A stretch of 49,143 nucleotides of DNA from Halobacteriales archaeon QS_5_70_17 (GTDB lineage: Archaea; Halobacteriota; Halobacteria; Halobacteriales; Haloarculaceae), in assembly GCA_003021975.1 (NCBI GenBank), contig PXRR01000007.1, forward strand, positions 2,612-51,754, written 5' to 3'. The notes below the pieces were generated by a model, which saw only the letters and a program-made list of their open reading frames with translations, was not told the DNA's origin and ran no database searches. The position numbers and the translations under genes were made by a program. Below are positions 9,176 through 18,471 of this stretch, piece by piece. Every line of letters starts with the position of its first letter. Positions within the stretch are counted from its first letter, which is position 1.

Positions 9176-10495
9176 CTACAGCGGCTTCTGCATGGTGTCG
9201 CTCAGCACGTCGTAGGGGCCGAGGTCCTCGTCGCTCTGCCAGGCCTGCTCGCCGGGGGTCTCGTGGTTCAGTTCGAGGACGGTCACGCCCTTGCCGATGT
9301 CACCGCCGACCGTATAGTGTCTCGGGCCCTCGGTCGGGAGGTTGCGAGCGCCCCAGTAGGCGGTTCCCTCGGGGGCGAACGCGGCGAGTTCCTCGGGGGC
9401 GGTCGGATCTTCGATGTCGTAGGCCCGGATCCCGCCCTCGTAGAAGCTGGCGAACAGCTTCGAGTCGGTGACGTCGAAGTTGTGGCTCGTCCGGATCGCG
9501 TCCTCCGGATCGTCGGGGGCCGGGATGTAGGCGACGTGGTCCTCGTAGGGATCCGACGGCGTCGAGTCCGCCGTCACGTCGCTCGTGTCGAACACCCTGA
9601 TGCCGCCGTGGTCCCCCGGGACGACGGTGTCCTCGAACGGACCGGGGAACGTCTCCGCGCCGACGAACGTGTAGTCGCCGCTCGGCGTCGGCTGGACGTA
9701 GTGGGCGTTCGTCTTCTCGCCACCGAGATAGCGCTGGTAGCGCTCAACGGTGTCCATGGACGTGTCGTCGGCGTAGTCGGCGGCGCCGAAGTGGGCGACG
9801 GCCGTCGGGTCGGTCGGGTCCGACACGTCGGCGACCACCACGCCGGCGTCCCAGAAGCACATGTACGCCAGGTCGTTTTGCACCCAGACGTCGTGGATCG
9901 GGTTGATGCCCGCCTCCGCCATGTCGGGGTGGCGGTCCCGGAGCATCCAGGCACCGCCCGACCCCCGCTCCTCGCCCTCCAGACTGACGGGGTTCGACGG
10001 GTCGGAGATGTCGACGATCACCATCCGCGAGTACGCGAAGCTGTCGTTGACACAGAGGTAGGCGTAGTTGCCGTCGATGAAGTGGTTGTGGATCCCGCCC
10101 GCGGCGTCGTAGAACGACACCTGCGTCGGGGCCGCGGGTTCGGACACGTCGTAAAACGTTACGCCGCCGGGATCGCCGTCGGTGGCGAGGCCGGCGACGT
10201 CGCCGTCGACCTTCGCGTCGACGTTGTCCTCCCCCTCGCCGGTCGCCGTCCCGACGACGAGCGGCGTCATCGGGTCGGAGACGTCGACGACGGCGATGGA
10301 CTTCGGCTGGGCGGTGTAGAGGTAGTCGCCCTGTACGTCGACTTCCTGGACGCCGGGGTCCAGCGCCTCGCCCGCGAGTTCGTAGTTCCAGGTCGATTCG
10401 GCCGCGGCGCTCCCGCTGACGGCCCCGAGGCCGGCCAGCGCGGCGCCGGTCGTCTTCACGAACGTGCGTCGGTCGAAGTGAGTGCGGTCGGTCAT
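9176..10495 (-). CDS. Tat-exported LVIVD-repeat beta-propeller protein (tandem paralogue)
   Basis: 439 residues, the same length as its downstream neighbour and closely similar throughout, so a tandem duplication is likely. Signal DRRTFVKTTGAALAGLG; blades such as AVVDVSDPMTPLVV and VADVSDPTDPTAV; shared motifs GIHNHF, RHPDM, PIHDVW, NAHYVQPTPSGDY, RTSHNF and the C-terminal TMQKPL. The gaps are 37 bp to the upstream LVIVD gene and 76 bp to the downstream one, consistent with co-transcription. No catalytic family is recognised. Confidence 0.85.
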   Translation of the reverse strand: MTDRTHFDRRTFVKTTGAALAGLGAVSGSAAAESTWNYELAGEALDPGVQEVDVQGDYLYTAQPKSIAVVDVSDPMTPLVVGTATGEGEDNVDAKVDGDVAGLATDGDPGGVTFYDVSEPAAPTQVSFYDAAGGIHNHFIDGNYAYLCVNDSFAYSRMVIVDISDPSNPVSLEGEERGSGGAWMLRDRHPDMAEAGINPIHDVWVQNDLAYMCFWDAGVVVADVSDPTDPTAVAHFGAADYADDTSMDTVERYQRYLGGEKTNAHYVQPTPSGDYTFVGAETFPGPFEDTVVPGDHGGIRVFDTSDVTADSTPSDPYEDHVAYIPAPDDPEDAIRTSHNFDVTDSKLFASFYEGGIRAYDIEDPTAPEELAAFAPEGTAYWGARNLPTEGPRHYTVGGDIGKGVTVLELNHETPGEQAWQSDEDLGPYDVLSDTMQKPL

Positions 10496-10532
10496 GGGTT
10501 TGCTGAAACGCGGTGTGGTCGTCGAGCCGTGC

Positions 10533-12119
10533 TTACTGGTCGTCTATGAGGCCGCTCGCGGCCTCCTTCAGGTCGTCCTTGTGCCGGTGCAGGAGCGCGC
10601 CGAGGCCGGCGGCGCCGGCCGCGGCGCCGACGCCGGCCTTGAGGTCGTCGCCGCCGCTGTCGGGTTTGAAGCGCATCGCGTAGATCCCCGTGTTGACGTC
10701 CGAGGCGAAGGTGACGCCGCCCTGCTCGACGGCCGCCCACGTGAACGGCGCGGCGCTGTTGAGGCCGGTCATCTTCGACTCCTCGGGGACGTCCTCGGCG
10801 GCCCGGAAGTAGCCCTTCTCGGCGAGCGTCCAGTCGCTCTCGTCGATCTGCAGGAAACGGGTACCGCCGTGGTAGTGTCCGAGGTGGAGGTACCCGTCCT
10901 CCGTGATCTCGAAGTTGTGGGGGCTGAGCAGGAAGTCGTCGAACGTGACGCCGGTCTGCCACTCCCAGACGTCGAGTTCGGCCATGTTGTCCTCCCCGTC
11001 GAAGCCGTCGTCGATGCCGTCGGCGTCGAGGAGGTAGAGCTTCCCGCTGGAGCCGTCGTCCTGGCTGGAGATCTCCTGGCCCGCGACGACGACCCGCGTG
11101 CCGTCGATGAACGTCGGCGCCGGCGCCGAGAAGTGGGCGGCGCTCATCGAGAAGTGCCCGAGGGGCTCGATGGCGGTCGGGTCCGAGAGGTCGAGCGCCC
11201 ACAGCCCCTGGTCCCAGTACGAGAGGTAGCCGACGGGCTTCTCCAGGCGCGGGTCGTCCTGAATCACGATGTCGTGGATGTAGTTCGTCCCGCCGGTGCC
11301 CAGGTCCGGGAGGTTGCCGTCGACGTTCCACTCGTTGACGAGCACGAGCGCGCCCGTCGTCCGGTCGAACTCGAAGACGTACACCGCGGCCGTGCCGTCG
11401 TTGAGGTCCTTGACGCTGAAGACGTACTCCGTCCCGTCGATCCGGTGGTAAAACGAGTTGTGCGGCCCCGTCGTCCAGCCGTCGTAGGTGCCGACGACGA
11501 CGGGGTTCTCGGGGTCGGTAACGTCGACGGCCTGGAGCGCGCTGGCGCCGGCGCTCGTCGAGTCGCCGTCGTCCGCGTCGGCCGTGGGGTCGGTCTCGTC
11601 GAACAGGGCGGTGTAGGGCTGCTTGCTGATGAAGACGTAGTCGCCGTCGTCGCTGACCTTCACGTCCATCACCGCCGACGCGTCGTTGTCGTTCCGGAGG
11701 AACGAGACGACCTCCAGTTCCGCGTCCCGGAGGTTACTGGTGTTCTCGGCCGCGTTGAACTCGGAGACGTCGAGGACAGCCAGTCCGCGGTTGTTCGTCG
11801 GATCCTTCGAGGAGAAGATCGAGACGTAGGCGTAGTCGCCGCTGACCCGGATCTCCGAGAGCGCCCCGTAGTGGGGGTCGTCGGCGCTCCCGCTCTCGCT
11901 GGAGGGGCCGACGTCGCCGACGCTGTGGTAGTCCAGCAGTTCGACGTTGCTCGTCGCGCCGTGCTGGCTCGCGTCGGTGTGGTCGTGGTCGCCGTCGCTC
12001 GACGTGCTTGATCCGCCGCCCATCTCGTGGGCGCCCGCGGTGCCGGTCGCCGCGACGGCGACCGCGCTCGTGCCCGCGGCCTGCAGGAACCGCCGGCGGG
12101 TGTGCTCGCGGTCACTCAT
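10533..12119 (-). CDS. Tat-exported LVIVD-repeat protein with His-rich N-terminus
   Basis: 528 residues. The Tat signal TRRRFLQAAG ends ...GTAGA, which would leave a mature chain starting HEMGGG followed by a His/Asp-rich tract (DGDHDHTDASQHG). The propeller blades read GLAVLDVSEF and ALDLSDPTAIEP. His motifs PHNSF, IHDIVIQDD, AAHFSAP, SPHNFEI and LHLGHYHGG match positions in the two shorter paralogues. A Gly/Ala-rich hydrophobic stretch near the C-terminus, followed by basic residues, could anchor it. The start overlaps the subtilase stop by 8 bases, so the two are translationally coupled. The function is unknown. Confidence 0.83.
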   Translation of the reverse strand: MSDREHTRRRFLQAAGTSAVAVAATGTAGAHEMGGGSSTSSDGDHDHTDASQHGATSNVELLDYHSVGDVGPSSESGSADDPHYGALSEIRVSGDYAYVSIFSSKDPTNNRGLAVLDVSEFNAAENTSNLRDAELEVVSFLRNDNDASAVMDVKVSDDGDYVFISKQPYTALFDETDPTADADDGDSTSAGASALQAVDVTDPENPVVVGTYDGWTTGPHNSFYHRIDGTEYVFSVKDLNDGTAAVYVFEFDRTTGALVLVNEWNVDGNLPDLGTGGTNYIHDIVIQDDPRLEKPVGYLSYWDQGLWALDLSDPTAIEPLGHFSMSAAHFSAPAPTFIDGTRVVVAGQEISSQDDGSSGKLYLLDADGIDDGFDGEDNMAELDVWEWQTGVTFDDFLLSPHNFEITEDGYLHLGHYHGGTRFLQIDESDWTLAEKGYFRAAEDVPEESKMTGLNSAAPFTWAAVEQGGVTFASDVNTGIYAMRFKPDSGGDDLKAGVGAAAGAAGLGALLHRHKDDLKEAASGLIDDQ

Positions 12120-13890
12120 CGACTAGCGTCACCTCCCCGAAGGACGCGAACTTGCCGTCGGCCGCCCGCTGGGTCGCCTCGTAGGCGTCGACGAAGCCAC
12201 TGCCCACGTTCCAGGGCGTGTAGGAGTCGTGGACGTCCTCGGCCTCGGCCTCGACGGTCGCGAGCACGTCCCCGGGGGCGGGGAACGACCCCTCGTTCTG
12301 GCGGTAGGCGTCGAACAGCAGGGTCGAACAGCCGGCCGCGATGGGGCAGGCCATGCTCGTCCCGCTGATGCGGCCGTACCACGTCTCGGTGTCCTCGTAG
12401 TAGGCCTGCAGGGGGTCCTCGGGGGCGAGCGTGCTCATCACGAGGTCGCCGGGCGTCCCGACGCCCGGCCGGTAGATCCCCAAGGGACCGAGATTGCGTG
12501 TGATCCCCTCGTAGGCCGTGAACTCGACGGTGTAGTCGGCGGCGACGTTGGCGAAGGGACGGACCTCGAAGTAGTAGGTCTCGCCGCCCTCGATGGCGCC
12601 GGCGAGTTCCTCCGGTTCGTTCAGCGTGGCGCCGCTGGCGACCTCCTCGCCGTCGGGGCTGCCCTTCCGGAGGTAGAAGTCGACGTCCTCGGCGCTGGGC
12701 GACCACGACAGGGTCGCCTCGACGTAGCCGGCCTTCGAGGGGGCCTCCCACTCGTGGAACTCGCTTTCGGTCGGCCCGACGGTGCCGCTGAACGAACCCT
12801 CGTCGACGACGGTGTCGGTCTTGTCGGCCTCGTGGTAGGCCTCGAGGTTCCGCAGGGCCTTCCCGCGGTCGTAGTTGGTCTCGCCGTCGTAGTCGGGGGT
12901 GCGCCCGCGCGAGGAGAAGTCCGTGATCGTCTTGTCGTCGCTGGTCGCGGCCACGCCGAGCACGTGAGGGGCCAGCGCGTAGGGGTTCAGCGTGTTCGTC
13001 TCCGGCCCGGAGTTGCCGGCGGCGAACACCGGCAGGATCCCCTCGCCGTAGGCGTGCCAGGTCGCCACGTTGACCGCGTCGTCGGGGTCGAAGTCGGGTC
13101 CGCCCGAGGACCCCCAGGAGTTCGAGACGACCTGTACGTCGACCTCGCCGTCGCGCTGGCGGGCCAGCATGTGATCGTAGGCCGCGACCGCCTTGACGAT
13201 GAACAGCGTCAGCCCAGCCGAGTAGACCGTGAGGTCCGCGTCGGGGGCCATCCCCCGGAACTCGCCGTCGGACTTCTTCCCCGAGCCGGTGATCGACCCC
13301 GAGCAGTGGGTGCCGTGGCCGTTGTCGTCGGAGTCGACCGAGCCGACCTCCTCCCAGGTGGTGTCGTCGCTCGACGAGAGTGGGTTGACGTACCGCCAGT
13401 TGGCGACGAGGTCGTCCTCCAGGTCGGGGTGATCGCCGTCGACGCCGGAGTCGATAACGACCGCGTGGGCGCTCGATCCGGTGTACCCGAGGTCGGACTG
13501 GACCGACCCCGCCCGGGTCGTCGACCGGCCGTCGTCGTTGAAGTACTCCAGTTCCGCGTTGGCCTGGACGTATCGCACCTCGGGCCAGTCGGCGACGGTC
13601 TCGATCTGGCTCCCGGTCAGTTCGGTGTACCCGATCGGGAGCACCTCGAAGCGGTGGTACCCGCTCTCGAGGTCGAGGTGGCGCAGGCGGTCGACCTGCT
13701 CGTTGTCCGTGAACACGACCAGTACCTCCTGGAGCGAGTCGCTGCTGGTGTCTAGCACGTCGTCGATCGTGTCGCCGCTCGCCCCGGCGGCCGTCCCGGA
13801 GAAGGGGAGCAGCGAGGCCGCGCGCAGGACTGGCCGGTGACGAAGAGACACCCGTCCGTTTAAATCGTCACTTATGCTATCGCGAAGCAT
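12112..13890 (-). CDS. Subtilisin-like serine protease (S8) with inserted PPC-like domain
   Basis: 592 residues with a complete triad: Asp in [12 protein letters not shown] near 146, His in [10 protein letters not shown] near 192 and Ser in [12 protein letters not shown] near 511. Between His and Ser lies an insert (about 370-450) that reads like a bacterial pre-peptidase C-terminal (PPC) beta domain ([17 protein letters not shown]). The N-terminus [17 protein letters not shown] looks like an export signal, but RHR replaces a strict twin arginine, so the route is uncertain. ATG 13890 is supported by a TTTTT box 26 bp upstream on the minus strand; a GTG at 13851 is the alternative. It heads the operon with the three LVIVD proteins and may process or clear them, or other surface proteins. 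Confidence 0.88.
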   Translation of the reverse strand: MLRDSISDDLNGRVSLRHRPVLRAASLLPFSGTAAGASGDTIDDVLDTSSDSLQEVLVVFTDNEQVDRLRHLDLESGYHRFEVLPIGYTELTGSQIETVADWPEVRYVQANAELEYFNDDGRSTTRAGSVQSDLGYTGSSAHAVVIDSGVDGDHPDLEDDLVANWRYVNPLSSSDDTTWEEVGSVDSDDNGHGTHCSGSITGSGKKSDGEFRGMAPDADLTVYSAGLTLFIVKAVAAYDHMLARQRDGEVDVQVVSNSWGSSGGPDFDPDDAVNVATWHAYGEGILPVFAAGNSGPETNTLNPYALAPHVLGVAATSDDKTITDFSSRGRTPDYDGETNYDRGKALRNLEAYHEADKTDTVVDEGSFSGTVGPTESEFHEWEAPSKAGYVEATLSWSPSAEDVDFYLRKGSPDGEEVASGATLNEPEELAGAIEGGETYYFEVRPFANVAADYTVEFTAYEGITRNLGPLGIYRPGVGTPGDLVMSTLAPEDPLQAYYEDTETWYGRISGTSMACPIAAGCSTLLFDAYRQNEGSFPAPGDVLATVEAEAEDVHDSYTPWNVGSGFVDAYEATQRAADGKFASFGEVTLVDE

Positions 13891-13913
13891 AGATGTATGT
13901 CCGCCGTTAGTGG

Positions 13914-13918
13914 AAAAA
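13914..13918 (-). promoter_or_regulatory. Box A candidate for the subtilase/LVIVD operon
   Basis: A five-T tract on the minus strand centred 26 bp before ATG 13890, the spacing of a leaderless archaeal promoter. The rest of 13891-14083 is an intergenic space shared with SRP54. Confidence 0.45.
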
Positions 13919-14052
13919 GTCGAACGCCTAGCGGCTATGGTGTGTCATTATCTGTCATGTGGGTTCATTGCACACCTTCGAGAGCCTTACATTTCCAGTG
14001 GGCGTGTTATCTCCCCGCGACCGCCGGCGGGTGCCTCTCGTGCCGAGCAAAA

Positions 14053-14060
14053 CCTTTACC
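14053..14060 (+). promoter_or_regulatory. Box A candidate for srp54
   Basis: CCTTTACC centred 27 bp upstream of the SRP54 ATG at 14084. It supports that start over the in-frame ATG at 13874, whose extension lacks family similarity. Confidence 0.5.
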
Positions 14061-14083
14061 GACGCCAGCGCGTAGCGCGACCA

Positions 14084-15487
14084 ATGGTGCTCGACAATCT
14101 CGGCAGTTCTCTTCGTGGGACCCTCGACAAGCTCCAGGGGCAGTCCCGGCTCAGCGAGGAGGACGTCAACGAGGTGGTCAAGGAGATCCAGCGGTCGCTG
14201 ATCCAGGCGGACGTCGACATCTCGCTCGTCCAGGAGCTTTCGGACTCCATCGAGCGACGCGCCCTCGAGGAGGACCCCCCGGCGGGGACCAGCGCCCGCG
14301 ACCACGTCCTCCGGATCGTCTACGAGGAGATGGTCGACCTCGTCGGCGAGTCCACGGAGATCCCGCTGGAGCCCCAGACGATCCTGCTGGCCGGCCTCCA
14401 GGGGTCGGGGAAGACGACGACCGCCGCGAAGATGGCGTGGTGGTTCTCGAAGAAGGGGCTGCGCCCGGCGGTCATCCAGACCGACACCTTCCGCCCCGGC
14501 GCCTACGAGCAGGCCGAGCAGATGTGCGAACGCGCCGAGGTGGACTTCTACGGCGATCCCGACGAGGACGACCCCGTCGAGATCGCCCGACAGGGGTTCG
14601 AGGAGACCGACGCCGCCGACGTGCGCATCGTCGACACCTCCGGGCGGTCGGGGCTCAACGAGGAACTGATCGAGGAGCTGAAGTCGATCGAGCAGTTCGT
14701 CGACCCGGACCGGAACCTGCTGGTGCTCGACGCCGCCATCGGGCAGGGGGCGAAAGACCAGGCCCGTGCGTTCGGTGACGCCGTGGGCGTCGACGGGGTC
14801 GTCATCACGAAACTCGACGGGACCGCGAAGGGCGGAGGGGCGCTCGCGGCGGTCAACGAAACCGACTCCACCATCGCCTTCCTCGGGACCGGCGAGACGG
14901 TCCAGGACGTCGAGCGCTTCGAGCCCGACGGCTTCATCTCTCGGCTGCTCGGGATGGGCGACCTGAAGCAACTCGCCGAACGGGTCGAGCGCGCGATGGC
15001 CGAGACCGGCGAGGAAGAAGAGGACTGGGACCCCGAGGACCTGATGAGCGGCCAGTTCACCCTCCGGGACATGCGAAAGCAGATGCAGGCGATGAACAAC
15101 ATGGGGCCGCTCGACCAGGTGATGGACATGATCCCCGGGTTCGGGGGCGGCCTGATGGACCAGTTGCCCGACGACGCGATGGACGTCACGCAAGACCGGA
15201 TGCGCGACTTCGAGGTCGTGATGGACTCGATGACCGAGGAGGAACTGGAGAACCCCCGTGTCGTCGGCGCCGAGCGCGTCCGCCGGATCGCCCGCGGCTC
15301 CGGCAAGCCCGAAGAGCGCGTGCGCGAACTGCTCGAACAGCACCGCATGATGGAGCGGATGATAAAGCAGTTCCAGGGGATGGGCGACGGCGACATGCAG
15401 CGGATGATGAAGCGGATGGAGCAGCAGGGCGGCGGTGGCGGTGGCGGCATGGGCGGTCTCGGCGGCGGGGGACCGTTCGGCGACTGA
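14084..15487 (+). CDS. srp54: Signal recognition particle 54 kDa protein
   Basis: 467 residues. The N domain (1 to about 85) is followed by the GTPase with P-loop [13 protein letters not shown] near 105, [22 protein letters not shown] and [11 protein letters not shown], then a methionine-rich M domain from about 300 ([22 protein letters not shown]) that binds 7S RNA and signal sequences. A Met/Gly-rich tail closes the protein. It targets nascent membrane and secreted proteins to FtsY and Sec[13 protein letters not shown] is the conserved start. No fused or missing domain is seen. Confidence 0.96.
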   Translation: MVLDNLGSSLRGTLDKLQGQSRLSEEDVNEVVKEIQRSLIQADVDISLVQELSDSIERRALEEDPPAGTSARDHVLRIVYEEMVDLVGESTEIPLEPQTILLAGLQGSGKTTTAAKMAWWFSKKGLRPAVIQTDTFRPGAYEQAEQMCERAEVDFYGDPDEDDPVEIARQGFEETDAADVRIVDTSGRSGLNEELIEELKSIEQFVDPDRNLLVLDAAIGQGAKDQARAFGDAVGVDGVVITKLDGTAKGGGALAAVNETDSTIAFLGTGETVQDVERFEPDGFISRLLGMGDLKQLAERVERAMAETGEEEEDWDPEDLMSGQFTLRDMRKQMQAMNNMGPLDQVMDMIPGFGGGLMDQLPDDAMDVTQDRMRDFEVVMDSMTEEELENPRVVGAERVRRIARGSGKPEERVRELLEQHRMMERMIKQFQGMGDGDMQRMMKRMEQQGGGGGGGMGGLGGGGPFGD

Positions 15488-15506
15488 CCGGTCCGCTCCC
15501 GACCGG

Positions 15507-15512
15507 TTTTTT
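15507..15512 (+). promoter_or_regulatory. T6 tract: srp54 terminator and/or box A of the mgtE pair
   Basis: A run of six T follows ACCGG repeats just after the srp54 stop, as in archaeal U-tract terminators. It is also centred 27-30 bp before the next ATG (15539), so it may serve as box A of the transporter genes. The sequence alone does not choose. Confidence 0.4.
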
Positions 15513-15538
15513 ACCACAGGCCCCCCTCTCCCCGAGCG

Positions 15539-16117
15539 ATGACCGTCCGCGAGGTCACAGTCGAGGCCTACCGGGAGGCGTTGCCGATTCTCCTTCTAAG
15601 CGCGGCCGGTGGGCTGTTCGCCGGCGTGGTCCTCGGCGGAATGGAGGCCGAACTCGAGGCGGTCCCGGGACTGCTGTTGCTCGTGCCGGCGCTGCTGGCC
15701 ACCAGGGGCAACGTCTACGGTTCGCTGGGCGCGCGGCTGGGCTCCGCACTCCACCAGGGGCTGATCGAACCGACCGTCACGGGGGGCGACCGGCGCCTCC
15801 GGGCGGCCGTCGCGGCCGCGATGGCGAACGGCGTGTTGATAAGCGGCGTCGCCGCGATCATGGGGTTCGCGCTACTGGTCGCGCTCGGCCGCCCGCGGGC
15901 GCCGCTGCCCGCGCTCGTCGCCATCGCCCTCATCGCCGGCTTCCTCTCCGGACTCCTACTGACGGTCGTCGTGGTGGTGGTCGTGGTCGTCGGCTACCGT
16001 CGCGGATACAACCCCGACGCGCTGGCCGGCCCGGTCGTCACGACGACCGGCGACGTCGTCGGTATCGCCACCATGCTGCTGGCCGCCCGGGTGGTCCTCG
16101 CGCTCGGGGGTGGATAG
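15539..16117 (+). CDS. MgtE/SLC41-type divalent cation transporter half (subunit 1)
   Basis: 192 residues that are almost entirely membrane-spanning, about five helices. The MgtE membrane-domain signature is visible: LATRGNVYGSLGARLGSALH and, near the end, TTTGDVVGIATM with the conserved Asp of the Mg2+ path. It lacks the N and CBS regulatory domains of bacterial MgtE. The next gene, starting at the base after its stop, encodes a second half of the same fold, so the two probably form a heterodimer like the two repeats of eukaryotic SLC41. The substrate is probably Mg2+, but this is not proven. Confidence 0.82.
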   Translation: MTVREVTVEAYREALPILLLSAAGGLFAGVVLGGMEAELEAVPGLLLLVPALLATRGNVYGSLGARLGSALHQGLIEPTVTGGDRRLRAAVAAAMANGVLISGVAAIMGFALLVALGRPRAPLPALVAIALIAGFLSGLLLTVVVVVVVVVGYRRGYNPDALAGPVVTTTGDVVGIATMLLAARVVLALGGG

Positions 16118-16675
16118 ATGGTCCAGACCTGGCGCGTCCGGGGGATCATGCGGAACATGCTCCCCCTGCTGACGGCGCTGACGGCCATCGAGATCGGCAG
16201 CGGCCTGGTGCTGGAGAGCTTCGAGGCGACGCTGTTTCGCTACCCGTCGCTGTTCGTACTCGTCCCGGTCACCATCGGGATGGGCGGCAACCTCGGGAGC
16301 ATCCTCGCCGCGCGGCTCTCGACGTCGCTGCACCTGGGGTTGCTCTCGTTCGACCCGGCCGACGACCGCCTGGGGGGCAACGCCGCCGCGACGCTCGCGC
16401 TCGCGGTGACTATCTTCCCGCTGGTCGGCGCCTGCGCGTGGGGGCTGCAGGTGCTGCTCGGCGGGGTCGCGCTCGGACTGGCGACGGTCGTCGTCGTCGC
16501 GCTGCTCAGCGGGCTAGTGCTGGCGGTGCTGGCGGTCCTCGTCACGCTGGTCGCGACCTACGCCGCCTACCGGTTCGGACTCGATCCCGACGACGTCGTC
16601 ATCCCGCTGGTGACGAACGTCTGTGACGTATTGGGCGTGCTCGTCCTGTTCGGCGTCGTCCAGGTGATCGTCTAG
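16118..16675 (+). CDS. MgtE/SLC41-type divalent cation transporter half (subunit 2)
   Basis: 185 residues and about five helices. It carries the second copy of the signature, GMGGNLGSILAARLSTSLH and VTNVCDVLGVLVLF, in the same positions as in the preceding subunit. The ATG directly abuts the previous TAG, which implies coupled translation and equal stoichiometry. The stop shares CTAG (16672-16675) with the convergent YihY gene. It has no cytoplasmic gating domain, so Mg2+ sensing must differ from bacterial MgtE. Confidence 0.82.
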   Translation: MVQTWRVRGIMRNMLPLLTALTAIEIGSGLVLESFEATLFRYPSLFVLVPVTIGMGGNLGSILAARLSTSLHLGLLSFDPADDRLGGNAAATLALAVTIFPLVGACAWGLQVLLGGVALGLATVVVVALLSGLVLAVLAVLVTLVATYAAYRFGLDPDDVVIPLVTNVCDVLGVLVLFGVVQVIV

Positions 16676-17499
16676 AGCACGTCCCCCTCGGAGTCGACCT
16701 GGAAGACTTCCCCCTCGGGATCGACCCGGTCGGCGAGGACGGCGTTGATCACGACGCCGACGAGGATCGCCAGCCCGCCGAGGTAGAGCCACGTCAGCAG
16801 GAGCAGGAGGCCGCCTACCGCGCCGTAGAGGTGGACGCTCTGGGACATCGACGCGTAGAACCGGAAGAAGAGCCCGGAGACGGTCCAGGCGAGGGCCGCG
16901 AAGACGGTGCCCGGGAGCACCTCCCGGAGGCCCATCTCCGGATCGGGCAGGAGGTAGTAGACCGGGAGGAACGCGGCGGTCAGCGCCACGAGCAGGACGA
17001 GGGGACTGAGCACGCGCCAGAAGAGGTCGTCGAGCAGCATCGCCAGCGCCACGCCGACGACGCCGATCAGCGCCAGCGCCAGCGGGACGGTGACGCTCAC
17101 CAGCGCCACGTCCACGATCTGCTCGACCAGGCCGAACTCGTGGCGGCCGTAGACGCGCTCGAAGGCCGCGTTGGTCGTCCGGAAGGTCCGGACGGCGCTC
17201 CAGGCCAGAATGAGGAACGCGAGGACGGCCGCCCGGAACCGCCCCTGCGAGTTCTGCGTCAGCGACTGGAGCGAAGACTCTACCTGACCGGCCGACACGC
17301 CGGTCAGCGCCTCTGCCGCTCGCGCGGCCCCGCTGAGTTCGCCGAACATCGACAGCCCGATGAACAGGAAGAGCAACAGCGGGACGAGCGTATTGAACGC
17401 GTGATAGCCCAGGCTGGCGGCCGCGACCGACACCTGGTGTTCGCGCGCGACGGTGATCGTCGTCCGACCGATCGTCGCCAGGTCGCGTGAACGGCCCAC
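16672..17499 (-). CDS. YihY/BrkB family membrane protein
   Basis: 275 residues with about six transmembrane helices. Family hallmarks are visible: AASLGYHAFNTLVPLLLF early, WSAVRTFRTTNAAFERVYG in the middle, and LYGAVGGLLLLLTWLYLGG near the end. The family, once labelled ribonuclease BN, is now seen as a polytopic membrane protein of uncertain transport or envelope function. It converges on the MgtE pair. ATG 17499 gives the expected length. Confidence 0.88.
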   Translation of the reverse strand: MGRSRDLATIGRTTITVAREHQVSVAAASLGYHAFNTLVPLLLFLFIGLSMFGELSGAARAAEALTGVSAGQVESSLQSLTQNSQGRFRAAVLAFLILAWSAVRTFRTTNAAFERVYGRHEFGLVEQIVDVALVSVTVPLALALIGVVGVALAMLLDDLFWRVLSPLVLLVALTAAFLPVYYLLPDPEMGLREVLPGTVFAALAWTVSGLFFRFYASMSQSVHLYGAVGGLLLLLTWLYLGGLAILVGVVINAVLADRVDPEGEVFQVDSEGDVL

Positions 17500-17550
17500 G
17501 AGGGCCGTTCGACGCTCTCGGATAAAAAGACCGTCCCTCCGTCCGACCGA

Positions 17551-17904
17551 TCAGGCCATCGACCGACAGGACTCGGCGCACTCGGGGAGGACCTCGGCGC
17601 AGAGCTGGCAGTGGTCGTGGTCGTGTTGCTCGCACTCCTCGGCGCAGGCCTCGCAGAGTTCGGCACACGTCTCCGCGAGGTGGCCGCTGTACTCGGAGTC
17701 GCGGGCCATCAGGCGAGCGTGCAGCGAGGCCACGTCGGCGACGTCCCGACACAGGCGGATGCACTCCGCCATCCCCTCGCCGTGGTCGGCGCAGGCGTCG
17801 GCACACCACTCGCAGACCTCGGCGGCCTCCAGGCAGTTCTCGATGCAGTCGCGCTGGTCGTCGCTCAGGTGATCGATCTCGGAGATGGTATCGGTCAGTG
17901 CCAT
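17551..17904 (-). CDS. Four-helix-bundle copper-binding (Csp-like, DUF326) protein
   Basis: 117 residues with 15 cysteines arranged as repeated C-x2-C and C-x3-C along predicted helices (RDCIENCLEAAEVCEWC, AETCAELCEACAEEC), plus a His patch EQHDHDHC. This is the pattern of copper storage proteins, in which Cys residues line a four-helix bundle and hold Cu(I). No signal peptide is seen, so it is a cytosolic form. ATG 17904 is preferred to the GTG one codon upstream. It probably buffers copper; no metal-resistance gene is adjacent. Confidence 0.85.
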   Translation of the reverse strand: MALTDTISEIDHLSDDQRDCIENCLEAAEVCEWCADACADHGEGMAECIRLCRDVADVASLHARLMARDSEYSGHLAETCAELCEACAEECEQHDHDHCQLCAEVLPECAESCRSMA

Positions 17905-17907
17905 CAC

Positions 17908-18312
17908 ACGCGTACGGTGCGGCGGCGCGGAAGTATGGGCTGGCCTTGCTATCCGCAGGCTGCCGCCGCGGTCCGACGCGGACTCGCGGAACCGTTTCCG
18001 GACGTCCGGATCGGAAACGAAGGCCGAGCGGGGGAGACGACCGGGTGATCCGAAATCCCTCAGGGGGAACGCTTCGCGGTTACGGGGCTCTCGGCCACCG
18101 GTTCCCCCGACTGCCGCGTTCGCGGGGCCGAACGCGGGGATCCGGCGGTTCGGCTTCGGAGGGACGGGCCGCTTGAACGGCCGCCGCGGACAGTCGCCCG
18201 TCCGGTCACCTCTCGGTCGTCCCGGCCGGCGGGGGCCTTCGAACGGGACCGTTCGCGCTCACGCGCTGCCCGCCGGCGGCGGGGGCTTCCCGCCGTGCTC
18301 TCCTCCCGGCGC
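17908..18312 (+). other. Gene-free stretch
   Basis: About 400 bp upstream of the copper-binding protein. Open frames here are rich in Arg, Pro and Gly, have no initiation signals and match no family I know. I see no RNA gene or clear repeat. Confidence 0.5.
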
Positions 18313-18471
18313 TCACCGCGCCAGCAGATACGCGTCCGGGTTCTCCGGGTCGTACGCCAGCGCCGCCCCGCCGACCGTGCAGGCGTGAACGCCCTGCGTG
18401 TGAATTTCGAACACGCCTCGCCGTTCGGTTCGGGGGAGATGGCGCTTGTAGGTACAGATGTAGCCCCCCGG
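18313..18471 (-). pseudogene. Short coding-like frame without start codon
   Basis: After an in-frame TAG (complement of 18472-18474), a frame of about 52 codons runs to a TGA at 18313-18315. It reads with natural composition (GGYICTYKRHLPRTE, VFEIHTQGVHACTVGG, DPENPDAYLLA), unlike the Arg/Pro-rich shadow frames around it. There is no ATG, GTG or TTG near its 5' end, so it looks like the 3' part of a small gene that lost its beginning. The sequence around the interrupting TAG forms a perfect hairpin (GGCTACG-AG-CGTAGCC), so a frame change there is plausible. I do not recognise the family with certainty. Confidence 0.4.

Noticed and set aside
13955-15517. Long open frame (520 codons) opposite srp54
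   Set aside because: It mirrors the srp54 codons, is rich in Leu/Val/His/Arg without domain character, and runs through the intergenic region. It is a typical high-G+C antisense shadow.
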